From Thiohalocapsa halophila (GTDB taxonomy: Bacteria; Pseudomonadota; Gammaproteobacteria; Chromatiales; Chromatiaceae), in contig NZ_NRRV01000047.1 of assembly GCF_016583825.1 (NCBI RefSeq), positions 1-42,671 of the forward strand: a stretch of 42,671 nt of DNA. Direction: 5' to 3'. Position numbers and translations under genes: made by a program. Each line of letters opens with the position of its first letter. Positions within the stretch are counted from its first letter, which is position 1. Under the pieces are notes generated by a model. The model worked only from the letters and a program-made list of their open reading frames with translations. It searched no databases and had not been told where the DNA came from. This document shows positions 32,657 to 41,009 of this stretch, in pieces.

Positions 32657-33127
32657 ATGGGCACGACGCGCACGATGGAGATTCTGGTGGGCGCCTTCAT
32701 GGTGGCGGGCTTCGTCGCCTTGTTCTTCCTCGCCATGCGTGTCAGCAACTTGAGTGCCGCCGGCGCCGGCGACGGCTACGCGCTGCTGGCGCGGTTCGAT
32801 AACATCGGCAGCCTCAAGGTGCGCGCCCCAGTGAGCATGGCCGGCGTACGCCTGGGCCGGGTGGAGGCAATCGACTTCGACCAGGAGACCTATCAGGCGG
32901 TGGTGACGCTGCGCATCGCGCCGGCCTACGATCAGATCCCCACCGACACCTTCGCCAACATCTACACGGCAGGGCTGCTGGGCGAGCAATACGTGGCGCT
33001 GGACCCCGGCGGCAGCCCGGACTACCTCGCCAATGGAGATCAGATCCAGCACACCCAGTCGGCACTGGTGCTGGAGCGCATGATCGGCCAGTTCCTCTTC
33101 AACCAAGCACAGGAGAGCTCGCAATGA
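32657..33127 (+). CDS. mlaD: Phospholipid-binding MCE protein MlaD
   Basis: 156 residues. One N-terminal anchor (EILVGAFMVAGFVALFFLAM) and a single MCE domain (about 40-120, FDNIGSLKVRAPVSMAGVRL; ANIYTAGLLGEQYVAL) form the hexameric periplasmic ring of the complex. It begins three bases after mlaE and overlaps the mlaC frame by four bases. Confidence 0.94.
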   Translation: MGTTRTMEILVGAFMVAGFVALFFLAMRVSNLSAAGAGDGYALLARFDNIGSLKVRAPVSMAGVRLGRVEAIDFDQETYQAVVTLRIAPAYDQIPTDTFANIYTAGLLGEQYVALDPGGSPDYLANGDQIQHTQSALVLERMIGQFLFNQAQESSQ

Positions 33128-33843
33128 CACTCGCGCACAGACAAAGGCGTCGAGCTGGCGCGGCTCGGTTGGTCTGCTTTGCGGCAGACGTCCGGGGCGG
33201 CGGTGCTGCCCGGAGGCAGCGCGGCATGATTTCGACCCTGCTGGCGGCGTGGATGGCGGCCGTACTGGCGCTGCTCGCCGCGGGGCTGCCGGCAACGGCC
33301 GCCGCCGACACCGCGGCCGAGAAGCTGGTGCGGCGCACCGCCGAGGACACGCTACGCACGCTCGAGAACCGCCGCGATCAGCTGGACGGCAATCCCTCGG
33401 CCATCTACGATCTGGTCGGCAACAAGCTGGCACCGCACTTCGACTTCGAGCTCATCACCCGCTCCGCCGTGGGCCGGGACTGGCGCAACGCGAGCGCGGC
33501 CCAGCGCCGCCAGCTGGTGTCGGCATTCCGGGCCCTGTTGATTAGCACTTATGCCAAATCCCTGGCCAAGTATTCCGGTGAAGAAGTCGTCTACAAGCCC
33601 GCCCGCGCCGGCACCCGCGACGGCACCGTGGTGGTGCCCACGGAGGTGACCGGCAGCGGTGGTCCGCCCATCCCCATCGATTATCGCATGCACAAGGAAG
33701 ACGGCGGCTGGAAGGTGTACGATCTGGTCATCGACAACGTCAGCATGATCTCCAACTACCGCGGCCAGTTCCGCACCATCATCGGGCGCTCGGGCATCGA
33801 CGGCCTGATCCAGGAGCTGGAGGCCAAGGCCGCAGGCGCCTAG
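33124..33843 (+). CDS. mlaC: Periplasmic phospholipid shuttle MlaC
   Basis: 239 residues from the ATG at 33124, which overlaps mlaD and has AGGAGAG upstream. An alternative ATG at 33226 (GGAGG nine bases before) gives 205 residues beginning MISTLLAAWMAAVLALLAAG, a normal signal peptide; the 34 extra residues are Arg-rich and the shorter form may be the true protein. The mature domain has LVGNKLAPHFDFELITRSAV, YAKSLAKYSGEEVVYKPARA and GWKVYDLVIDNVSMISNYRG, as in MlaC. It carries lipids between MlaD and the outer-membrane MlaA (not here). Confidence 0.9.
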   Translation: MTLAHRQRRRAGAARLVCFAADVRGGGAARRQRGMISTLLAAWMAAVLALLAAGLPATAAADTAAEKLVRRTAEDTLRTLENRRDQLDGNPSAIYDLVGNKLAPHFDFELITRSAVGRDWRNASAAQRRQLVSAFRALLISTYAKSLAKYSGEEVVYKPARAGTRDGTVVVPTEVTGSGGPPIPIDYRMHKEDGGWKVYDLVIDNVSMISNYRGQFRTIIGRSGIDGLIQELEAKAAGA

Positions 33844-33844
33844 C

Positions 33845-34216
33845 ATGGGCCGCCGGCGCAGACAGACTGCGGCGCAGCTGACGGCGCTGGGCGGCGGACA
33901 ATGGCACCTGGCGGGCGACCTGACGCTCGCCGCTGTCGGCGAGCTCGCCGCCGAACGGCCTACGCCGGGCGATGATGCACAGGCCGTGCTGGACCTCGGC
34001 GACGTGCGCCAACCGAGCAGCGCCGGCGTGGCGCTGCTGCTGGAATGGCAAGCCGCGCTGCGAGCGGCTGACGCCGACCTGGTGCTGCGCAACGTGCCGC
34101 CGGCCATGGAGCGGCTCGCCGCATTGGCCAATGTCGACGCTTTGCTCGGCCTGGGCGAGCTGCGACAGTCACCGCAAGACACTGCCACGCCGGACGGTGA
34201 CGGCAACGGGGTCTAA
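33845..34216 (+). CDS. mlaB: STAS-domain protein MlaB
   Basis: 123 residues, immediately after mlaC. A single STAS domain includes QWHLAGDLTLAAVGEL, AVLDLGDVRQPSSAGVALLL and VLRNVPPAMERLAALANVDA. The Ser-Ser pair sits at the usual regulatory site. MlaB stabilises MlaF. The C-terminus is a short disordered tail. In many relatives ibaG follows here; in this window it does not. Confidence 0.88.
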   Translation: MGRRRRQTAAQLTALGGGQWHLAGDLTLAAVGELAAERPTPGDDAQAVLDLGDVRQPSSAGVALLLEWQAALRAADADLVLRNVPPAMERLAALANVDALLGLGELRQSPQDTATPDGDGNGV

Positions 34217-34381
34217 TGCAGGCCGGTTCCGCGTCGCGCTGACGGCACACATCGACAGGCCGATATAGGCCCGGCCGAGAGGGAGCCCGCCCGAGCGCTG
34301 CAAGAGCCCTCAGCGCGCACGCAATTCCCGCCGGACCACCACACCCATGTCATCCCACTTAACCGACAGTCCCAGCCTTTG

Positions 34382-35644
34382 ATGGACAAGCTCCTGATCA
34401 CCGGCGGCAACCGCCTCGACGGCGAGGTGCGCGCATCCGGTGCCAAGAATGCAGCGCTGCCGATCATGGCCGCGACCCTGCTCGCCGCCGACGGCGAGTG
34501 CCTGCTGACCAATGTGCCGCACCTGCGGGACATCACCACCACCATGGAGCTGCTGGGGCGCATGGGTGCGCACCTGACCGTAGACGAGCGCATGCGCATC
34601 CACGTGGATGCCACCGATGTCACCCGCTTCGAGGCGCCCTACGACCTGGTCAAGACCATGCGCGCGTCCATCCTGGTGCTGGGCCCGCTGCTTGCGCGCT
34701 TCGGCGAGGCACAGGTCTCCCTGCCCGGCGGCTGTGCCATCGGCGCCCGGCCGGTGAACCTGCACATCGAAGGGATGCGCGCCATGGGTGCGGAGATCGT
34801 CGTCGAGAACGGCTATGTCCAGGCCCGCGCCCAACGCCTGCACGGCGCGCGCTACTTCATGGACATGGTCACAGTCACCGGCACCGAGAACCTGATGATG
34901 GCGGCGGTGCTCGCCGACGGTCAGACGATTCTCGAGAATGCAGCCCGTGAGCCCGAGGTCGAGGACCTGGCCGACTTCCTGAACAAGATGGGCGCGCGCA
35001 TCCAGGGCGCGGGCACGGACACCATCGTCATCGACGGCGTCGAGCGCCTCACCGGCTGCGAGTACAGTGTGCTGCCCGACCGCATCGAGACCGGCACCTA
35101 CCTGGTGGCGGCGGCCATGACCGGCGGGCGGGTGCGGGTGCGCGAGACCCGCGCCGACCTGCTGGAGGCCGTGCTTGGCAAGCTGCGCGAATGCGGCGCC
35201 ACCGTCAGCACCGGCGAGCGTTGGATCGAGGTGGACATGAGCGGCCGCCGCCCGCGGGCGGTGGACATCCACACCGCGCCCCATCCGGCCTTTCCGACGG
35301 ACATGCAGGCCCAGTTCTGTGCGCTGAACAGCATCGCCGACGGCACCGGCATCGTCACCGAGACCGTCTTCGAGAACCGCTTCATGCACGTGCTGGAGAT
35401 GCAGCGCATGGGTGCGGACATCCGCATCGAGGGCAACACGGCCATCTGCCGCGGTGTGGACCGGCTCACCGCGGCCCCGGTGATGGCCACCGACTTGCGC
35501 GCTTCGGCGAGCCTGGTACTGTCCGGCTTGGTGGCGGCCGGAGACACCCTGGTGGACCGGATCTACCATATCGATCGCGGCTACGATCACATCGAAGAGA
35601 AATTCTCGGCACTCGGCGCCGTGATCCGGCGAGTACACTCTTGA
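34382..35644 (+). CDS. murA: UDP-N-acetylglucosamine 1-carboxyvinyltransferase MurA
   Basis: 420 residues from the ATG at 34382 (MDKLLITGG). The first committed step of peptidoglycan synthesis. Conserved Lys22-Asn23 (SGAKNAALPI) binds substrate, and the catalytic Cys118 is in LPGGCAIGARPVNLH, so fosfomycin sensitivity is expected from the target alone. The last conserved motif, IYHIDRGYDHIEEK, is present. There is a 165-bp spacer after mlaB with no gene. The murA-hisG-hisD-hisC order is common in proteobacteria. Confidence 0.96.
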   Translation: MDKLLITGGNRLDGEVRASGAKNAALPIMAATLLAADGECLLTNVPHLRDITTTMELLGRMGAHLTVDERMRIHVDATDVTRFEAPYDLVKTMRASILVLGPLLARFGEAQVSLPGGCAIGARPVNLHIEGMRAMGAEIVVENGYVQARAQRLHGARYFMDMVTVTGTENLMMAAVLADGQTILENAAREPEVEDLADFLNKMGARIQGAGTDTIVIDGVERLTGCEYSVLPDRIETGTYLVAAAMTGGRVRVRETRADLLEAVLGKLRECGATVSTGERWIEVDMSGRRPRAVDIHTAPHPAFPTDMQAQFCALNSIADGTGIVTETVFENRFMHVLEMQRMGADIRIEGNTAICRGVDRLTAAPVMATDLRASASLVLSGLVAAGDTLVDRIYHIDRGYDHIEEKFSALGAVIRRVHS

Positions 35645-35686
35645 AGAAGGGCCGAGGAAGCCAGGCTCAGTCGATTGCGACCCCAC

Positions 35687-35707
35687 ATTCCGCACTCCGC
35701 ACTTCCC
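35687..35707 (+). repeat. Three heptamer units directly before the hisG start
   Basis: ATTCCGC, ACTCCGC and ACTTCCC follow each other and end one base before the hisG ATG. The reverse complement of the middle unit, GCGGAGT, is a circular form of the TGCGGAG heptamer seen in the array at 5793-5911. No Shine-Dalgarno sequence remains in this stretch. Confidence 0.75.
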
Positions 35708-35708
35708 G

Positions 35709-36362
35709 ATGTCTAACACCCTAACCATCGCGCTGTCCAAAGGCCGCATCTTCGAGCAGGCCATGCCGCTGTTGGCGGCGGGCGGCATCCGCGCCGCCGA
35801 GGACCCGGAGAAGAGCCGCAAGCTGATCCTGGACACCAACGACCCCCGGGTGAAGCTGGTCATCATCCGCGCCAGCGACGTCCCCACCTATGTGGAGTAC
35901 GGCGCGGCGGATTTGGGCATCGCCGGCAAGGACGTGCTGTTGGAGCACGGCGGCGAGGGGCTCTACGAGCCGCTGGATCTGGGCATCGCGCGCTGCCGCA
36001 TGATGGTGGCCGGTAAGCCGGATGCCCAGCTCGACGGGCGCACCGACCGCCGCCGCCAGCGCATCGCAACCAAGTACGTGCGCTGCGCCGAGCGCCATTT
36101 CGCCGCCAAGGGGCAGCAGGTGGAGATCATCAAGCTCTATGGCTCCATGGAGCTGGCGCCCTTGGTGGGCCTGTCGGACCTCATCGTCGACCTGGTCGAG
36201 AGCGGCAATACGCTGAAGGCCAACGGACTGGTGCCCTTGGAGCATATCTGCGAGATCAGCTCGCGGCTGGTGGTGAACAAGGCGTCTTGGAAAATGAAGC
36301 ACGCTAGGGTCACGGCCCTGCTGGAGGCACTGCGCGGCGCCGTGACCCAACAGGCAGCCTAA
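35709..36362 (+). CDS. hisG: ATP phosphoribosyltransferase, short form
   Basis: 217 residues, the short form that needs the HisZ regulatory subunit (not in the window). It starts LTIALSKGRIFEQAMPLL and contains the PRPP-binding IVDLVESGNTLKANGL loop. The first step of histidine biosynthesis joins ATP and PRPP. The ATG is preceded by a heptamer array rather than a ribosome binding site. hisD follows after 158 bp. Confidence 0.95.
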   Translation: MSNTLTIALSKGRIFEQAMPLLAAGGIRAAEDPEKSRKLILDTNDPRVKLVIIRASDVPTYVEYGAADLGIAGKDVLLEHGGEGLYEPLDLGIARCRMMVAGKPDAQLDGRTDRRRQRIATKYVRCAERHFAAKGQQVEIIKLYGSMELAPLVGLSDLIVDLVESGNTLKANGLVPLEHICEISSRLVVNKASWKMKHARVTALLEALRGAVTQQAA

Positions 36363-36520
36363 GCCCGCCAAGAGATGCCAGAGCCGTCACGCGCTGCCGT
36401 CACCCGGCGCCTGCAACCGGCGCCCGCAATCGGCGCCGGTAACCGGATCAGGCCGTCGCGGCCGGGCGACCCCAGGCACCGACCTGCCATCTGCAACCGC
36501 ACAGACACCGGAGCATTGCC

Positions 36521-37828
36521 ATGCCCGACATCGCCCGCCTCAGCACCGCCGATGCCGACTTCTCCACGCGGCTGGACGACCTGCTGGCCTGGGAGTCCGT
36601 CTCTGACCGCGAGGTGCAGCGTACCGTCGAAGACATCCTCGACACCGTCCGCACGCGCGGCGACGCCGCCCTGCTGGAGTACACCGCCCGGTTCGACCGC
36701 TGGCAGCCCGAGGCCGCTGCGGCACTGGCCATTCCAGCCGCCCGCCTGGCGCAGGCCGCCGAAGGCATCCCGCTGGCGCAGCGCGACGCCTTGGCGGCCG
36801 CTGCCGAGCGTATCCGCACCTATGCCGAGCATCAGAAGATGCAGGACTGGAGCTACCGGGAGCCGGACGGCACCCTGCTCGGGCAGAAGGTGACGCCGCT
36901 GGACCGGGTCGGACTCTATGTGCCGGGCGGCAAGGCGGCCTATCCCTCGTCGGTGCTGATGAACGCCATCCCGGCCAAGGTCGCCGGCGTGGCAGAGCTG
37001 GTGATGGTCGTGCCGACGCCCGACGGCCAGCAAAACGAGCTGGTCCTCGCCGCGGCCCACATCGCCGGCGTCGACAAGGCCTTCGCCGTCGGCGGCGCCC
37101 AGGCCGTCGCCGCGCTGGCTTATGGCACCGAGAGCGTGCCCGCCTGCGACAAGATCGTCGGCCCCGGCAACATCTATGTCGCCACCGCCAAGCGCGCCGT
37201 GTTCGGGCAGGTGGGCATCGACATGGTGGCGGGGCCCTCGGAGATCCTGATTCTCTGCGACGGCGGCACGGACCCGGACTGGATCGCCATGGACCTCTTC
37301 AGCCAAGCCGAGCACGACGAAGACGCCCAGTCCATCCTCGTGGCCTGGGACGCGGACTACCTGGACCGCGTCGCCGCGAGCATCGACAAGCTGCTGCCCA
37401 CGCTGGAGCGCCGGGACATCATCGCCACGGCCCTGAAAGACCGCGGCGCCCTGGTGCTGGCAAGGGACATGGACGACGCCGCCGACGTGGCCAACCGCAT
37501 CGCCCCAGAGCACCTGGAGCTGTCCGTCGAGGACCCGCAGGCGCTGGCGGCCAAGATCCGCAACGCCGGCGCCATTTTCATGGGCCGGCACACGGCGGAA
37601 GCCCTCGGCGACTACTGCGCAGGGCCCAACCACGTGCTGCCGACCTCCGGCACCGCGCGCTTCAGCTCGCCGCTCGGCGTCTACGACTTCCAGAAGCGCT
37701 CCAGTCTCATCATGGCGTCTCCCGCCGGCTCTGCGGCGCTGGCCACCACCGCCTCCGTGCTCGCCCGCGGCGAGGGGCTGACGGCGCATGCGCGCTCGGC
37801 GGAATATCGGGGGAGGGATGAAGTTTGA
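36521..37828 (+). CDS. hisD: Histidinol dehydrogenase
   Basis: 435 residues with CGGAG upstream. It oxidises histidinol to histidine using Zn2+ and two NAD+. Conserved segments are VGLYVPGGKAAYPSSVLMNA, VGPGNIYVATAKRAVFG, SQAEHDEDAQSILV (zinc-site His and Asp), the catalytic Glu-His in IAPEHLEL, and the final GDYCAGPNHVLPTSGTARFS. The stop codon lies within the first unit of a heptamer array. Confidence 0.96.
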   Translation: MPDIARLSTADADFSTRLDDLLAWESVSDREVQRTVEDILDTVRTRGDAALLEYTARFDRWQPEAAAALAIPAARLAQAAEGIPLAQRDALAAAAERIRTYAEHQKMQDWSYREPDGTLLGQKVTPLDRVGLYVPGGKAAYPSSVLMNAIPAKVAGVAELVMVVPTPDGQQNELVLAAAHIAGVDKAFAVGGAQAVAALAYGTESVPACDKIVGPGNIYVATAKRAVFGQVGIDMVAGPSEILILCDGGTDPDWIAMDLFSQAEHDEDAQSILVAWDADYLDRVAASIDKLLPTLERRDIIATALKDRGALVLARDMDDAADVANRIAPEHLELSVEDPQALAAKIRNAGAIFMGRHTAEALGDYCAGPNHVLPTSGTARFSSPLGVYDFQKRSSLIMASPAGSAALATTASVLARGEGLTAHARSAEYRGRDEV

Positions 37829-37855
37829 AGGGTGAAGTGAGAAGTGAGAAACGGG
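37821..37855 (+). repeat. Five heptamer units at the hisD stop
   Basis: AAGTTTG, AAGGGTG, AAGTGAG, AAGTGAG and AAACGGG in unbroken 7-bp register. The hisD TGA stop is formed across the first and second units. The consensus AAGTNNG is the reverse complement of the units before hisC. Confidence 0.8.
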
Positions 37856-38253
37856 GGTATAGGTCGGGTCATCGCAACGCATCCCGACCCCGCCCATGGA
37901 AGGTACTCCCTGATCGCCTGGACTCCAACGCCCTCTTATCCGTGTCCCGACTCCATGTCCCGGCGCTTCAGCGCCGCCTCTGACGCTCGCCGAGATTGAC
38001 ACCAATGCGGGAAATGATGCCGCCAGCCGCAATCCTCTCCACTCGGGAGCTGGCAGCATCCGCGCCGCACACTTCAACCTAAGAAGCGCAGTTCACCACG
38101 AAGCACACGAAGAGCACGAAGAAAGACAGGCGCTTGAAGGTAGGCATCGCCGTGATCTCGCTCACCCGTCGGGTGAAGGCGTGAGTATGCGTATGCTCCG
38201 GAGCCTCTCCGTGTTCTTCGTGCTCTTCGTGGTTCAAATACCGGATCTTGGTT
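37856..38253. other. Intergenic region between hisD and hisC, no gene
   Basis: No convincing open frame; a 60-codon minus-strand frame (38074-38256) is periodic translation of repeats. The region contains the inverted CACGAAG repeat described separately and, between its arms, TCACCCGTCGGGTGA, a small perfect hairpin (38162-38176). The DNA is less GC-rich than the genes on both sides. Confidence 0.7.
38091..38237. repeat. Inverted pair of CACGAAG repeat arms
   Basis: Left arm 38092-38123 holds CACGAAG motifs spaced by three bases (CACCACGAAGCACACGAAG, then AGCACGAAGAA). The right arm 38211-38237 is its near reverse complement (TTCTTCGTGCTCTTCGTGG). The arms, about 90 bp apart, could fold into a long cruciform or RNA stem. 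Confidence 0.85.
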
Positions 38254-38288
38254 CAAACTTCGAGCTTCTAACTTCTAACTTCTAACTT
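38254..38288 (+). repeat. Five heptamer units directly before the hisC start
   Basis: CAAACTT, CGAGCTT and three CTAACTT units end four bases before the hisC ATG. The reverse complements (AAGTTTG, AAGCTCG, AAGTTAG) share the AAGTNNG pattern of the array at hisD, and AAGTTTG is identical in both. No Shine-Dalgarno sequence is left upstream of hisC. Confidence 0.85.
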
Positions 38289-38292
38289 CAAC

Positions 38293-39372
38293 ATGACCCC
38301 AGCCGATCTCATCCGGGACGACATCCGGGCGCTTCGCGCCTATCACGTCCCCGACAGCGCCGGGCTCATCAAGCTCGACGCCATGGAGAATCCCTATCCA
38401 TGGCCCGAGGCGCTGCGCGAGGACTGGCTCGCCACCCTACGGCATGCGGACTTGAATCGCTACCCGGACCCCCGGGGCCGCGACCTGCAGGCCGCCCTGC
38501 GCGAGGCCATGGGCCTCCCGGCCGACATGGCGCTGCTGCTCGGCAACGGCTCCGACGAGCTGATCCAGATGCTGGCGATGGCGGTCGCCCAGCCCGGGCG
38601 TAAGGTGCTGTCGCTGGACCCGGGCTTCGTCATGTACCGGATGATCGCGCTCTTCGCCGGCCTGGACTATGTCGGCGTGCCGCTTCGCTCTGAAGACTTC
38701 GGCCTCGCGCTAGAGGCGACCCTCACGGCCATCGCACGCGAAGAGCCGGCGCTCACCTACATCGCCTATCCGAACAACCCCACCGGCAACCTGTTCGACG
38801 CCGCCGCCATCGAGCGCATCATCCAGGCCAGCCCCGGGCTGGTCATCGTCGACGAGGCCTATGCGCCCTTTACGGACCAGAGCTTTATCCCGCGTCTGGG
38901 CGAGTGGCCGAACCTGCTGGTGATGCGTACCGTGTCCAAGATGGGCCTCGCCGGGCTGCGCCTGGGCTACCTAGCCGGTCCACCGGAATGGCTCGCCGAG
39001 ATCGACAAGGTCCGCCTGCCCTACAACGTCAATACGCTCACCCAGGCCAGCGCCGCCTTTGCGCTGCGCCATCACGCCGCGTGGGACGCGCAGACCGCCA
39101 CCATCCGCGCCGAGCGCGCGACGCTCTTCGACGCCCTCGCCGCCATCGACGGCATCACGCCCTACCCGAGTGACGCCAACTTCATCCTGGCTCGCACCGA
39201 GCCGGGCCGGGCCGGCGCCGTCTTCCAGGGCCTACTGGACCGCGGTGTGCTCGTCAAAAAGCTCGACGGCGCCCACCCGCTGCTTGCCGACTGCCTGCGC
39301 ATCACCGTTGGCACGCCGCAGGAGAATGCCGCGCTGCTCAACGCCCTCGAAGCGGCCTTGTCCATCGACTGA
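38293..39372 (+). CDS. hisC: Histidinol-phosphate aminotransferase
   Basis: 359 residues. Class I/II PLP enzyme of histidine synthesis: LLGNGSDELIQMLAMAVAQP (cofactor phosphate site), YIAYPNNPTGNLFD (substrate Asn), VIVDEAYAPF (pyridine-N Asp) and the PLP Lys in RTVSKMGLAGLRLGYLAG (about residue 216). It is 464 bp from hisD, with repeat-rich DNA between, so co-transcription is not certain. Related repeats occur on both sides of the gene. Confidence 0.95.
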   Translation: MTPADLIRDDIRALRAYHVPDSAGLIKLDAMENPYPWPEALREDWLATLRHADLNRYPDPRGRDLQAALREAMGLPADMALLLGNGSDELIQMLAMAVAQPGRKVLSLDPGFVMYRMIALFAGLDYVGVPLRSEDFGLALEATLTAIAREEPALTYIAYPNNPTGNLFDAAAIERIIQASPGLVIVDEAYAPFTDQSFIPRLGEWPNLLVMRTVSKMGLAGLRLGYLAGPPEWLAEIDKVRLPYNVNTLTQASAAFALRHHAAWDAQTATIRAERATLFDALAAIDGITPYPSDANFILARTEPGRAGAVFQGLLDRGVLVKKLDGAHPLLADCLRITVGTPQENAALLNALEAALSID

Positions 39373-39390
39373 GCAAGCCGCACGCGCTAC

Positions 39391-39412
39391 TTCTTCGTGA
39401 TCTTCGTGGTGA
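39391..39412 (+). repeat. Single arm of the CACGAAG-type repeat after hisC
   Basis: TTCTTCGTGATCTTCGTGGT, 18 bp after the hisC stop, matches the right arm of the repeat before hisC with one change. hisC is therefore bracketed by the same repeat family. Confidence 0.7.
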
Positions 39413-39560
39413 GCTGCTCCTTCTAGTCAAGGCCGTGCATTGCTGCTTACCGCTCTACGCGTGCCTCGGCGTAGGTCGGGCCGACGCGAGGAGGCCCGAC
39501 GATCAGACACCTACAGCCAGCGGTGGGTGACGCTCCCGCCCAATCCCGACCGACGCAGGA

Positions 39561-40442
39561 CTAATCCTCACCCCGCGGCGGCTTCGGAAACAGCACGGGT
39601 GTACGCGCCTTGTATGCCTGATACGGCGGCTCATCCCCCCAGCGCTCGTCCGCGCGCGACTCCAGCATCGGAATCCCGCTGACCCGGGTCAGCAGGAAGT
39701 AGACGAACACCGGCGAGATCAGCGTCACGTACTGCCAGCCGGACAGCGCCGGTAGCGCAATCAGCGCAATGCCCGCCCACAGGGTGATCTCGCCGAAATA
39801 ATTCGGATGCCGCGACCAAGCCCAGAGCCCGGACTGGATGAAGCGGCCCTTGTTCGCCGGGTCGTTGCGAAATGCCTGCTTCTGCGCATCGGCCACCGCC
39901 TCGATGCCGAAGCCGAGCAGCCACACGGCCAGCCCCATCCAGCCGATGACCCCGAACGACGGCACCGATGCCGCCGTCATCGCCGCCAGCGCCGCGCTCA
40001 GCGTTAGAAACACCCAGAGCCCTTGCAGCGTCCAGGCCATCAGGAAGCGCACGAACGACGGCTTGATGTCATCGAAGCGGGTATCGGCGCCGGCCTTCTG
40101 AATCCGCCGGAACAAAAAGGTCCCGAGCCGCGCCGCCCAGACAACCACCAGCAGCGTCAGTAACAGGGACCGCGCATCGAGCCGCCCCGCCAGCAGCAGC
40201 GTGCCGATGACCACCGTCAGATAGGTCGCACTGCCGGTGATGTCGTAGAACTTCTCTGTCTGCGCCCGATAAGACGGCACGAACACCACCCACTGGATCA
40301 CGAAGGCCACCACGGCGCCCAGCGCAAACAGGGGCACCCCGCCCACGGCCAGCCCACCTTGGCTTCCCGCCCAGGCCACAACAGCAGCCACCAGCAGAGC
40401 GGCGATGATGGCGATCAGGGCTTCGAGGATCGGCTTACTCAT
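39561..40442 (-). CDS. DUF1295-family integral membrane protein
   Basis: 293 residues with seven or more hydrophobic helices. The conserved C-terminal block has SGLWAWSRHPNYFGEITLWA and LESRADERWGDEPPYQAYK, as in the DUF1295 family, related to the C-terminal domain of steroid 5-alpha-reductase and isoprenylcysteine methyltransferases. It probably acts on a lipid or isoprenoid substrate with NADPH or SAM, but this is not established. It stands alone, convergent with hisC. Confidence 0.88.
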   Translation of the reverse strand: MSKPILEALIAIIAALLVAAVVAWAGSQGGLAVGGVPLFALGAVVAFVIQWVVFVPSYRAQTEKFYDITGSATYLTVVIGTLLLAGRLDARSLLLTLLVVVWAARLGTFLFRRIQKAGADTRFDDIKPSFVRFLMAWTLQGLWVFLTLSAALAAMTAASVPSFGVIGWMGLAVWLLGFGIEAVADAQKQAFRNDPANKGRFIQSGLWAWSRHPNYFGEITLWAGIALIALPALSGWQYVTLISPVFVYFLLTRVSGIPMLESRADERWGDEPPYQAYKARTPVLFPKPPRGED

Positions 40443-40447
40443 CGGGA

Positions 40448-40870
40448 TCAGCGATTCGGATCATTGCTTCGGATGGGGGAAAGGTTCGGCCCGCAAGGGC
40501 CGACGACAAGCCCAATGGCCAGCTGTCTCGAACAATCCAGCACATCCTGTAAAAGCAGCCGGCCTTCCTTGGTGGCGCGCGCCACCGCAGCGCCGAAGCG
40601 TCCCCCAAGCCGCACTTTCTGGGTATTCCAGAAATCGCCGCGGCCGGCTTTGCGTGCTTTGTTGCGGGGTTCATCGGCCTCGTAAGCCTGGTAGAGCTGG
40701 AGGAGCTCGGGGCGGGAGATGAGCGAGAGATCCTGCGCCCGGCGAGCCGCCACGATGGGGCTCACCTTGAAGTGCCGGCCGAGGAACTGATACGACGCCG
40801 CACTGCCCTGTGCCTGTGGCCACACGGACCGGAGCAGCTTCGCCGGCACGAGCAGCTTGCCCGTGACCAC
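40448..40870 (-). pseudogene. C-terminal fragment of an ImmA/IrrE-type metallopeptidase
   Basis: About 140 codons are open, but the N-terminal peptidase part with HExxH is missing. The remaining text is typical of the COG2856/ImmA-IrrE C-terminus: LLVPAKLLRSVW, LGRHFKVSPIVAARRAQDLS, LISRPELLQLYQAYE, GRGDFWNTQKVRLGGRFGAAVARATKEGR split across the tail, and LLLQDVLDC. Full-length proteins of this kind act as phage-repressor proteases or toxins of antitoxin pairs. Its 5' end is fused at VVTGKL/LVPAK to an hsdS remnant. It is probably inactive. Confidence 0.75.
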
Positions 40871-40959
40871 GTCAGTGAGAGACGGGTGCGGTATTCGCGC
40901 AGCAGGTCGATCTCGCGCTCGGCGTTTCCGCTGCGGCGCTCGGTCGCATCAACATACAT
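40850..40959 (-). pseudogene. C-terminal fragment of a type I restriction specificity subunit (hsdS)
   Basis: The minus strand encodes NAEREIDLLREYRTRL, then after a one-base deletion DVVTGKL. Together these reproduce the well-known HsdS C-terminal text (REIxLLREYRTRLIADVVTGKLDVR). Only about 35 residues remain and they run into the ImmA/IrrE fragment at AAGCTGCTC, a 9-mer repeated 15 bp further on (minus strand). No hsdR or hsdM is present. Confidence 0.7.
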
Positions 40960-41009
40960 CCCTACGAACAGCCTCCACGATCTGCGATTGCTTCACCCTG
41001 CTTGCTTGC

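Noticed and set aside
36359..38077. 572-codon open frame antisense to hisD
   Set aside because: Antisense shadow caused by high GC at third positions; hisD is unambiguous.
38074..38256. 60-codon minus-strand frame between hisD and hisC
   Set aside because: Its RRARRTRRGS and LRALRVLRGE text is translation of the CACGAAG repeats.
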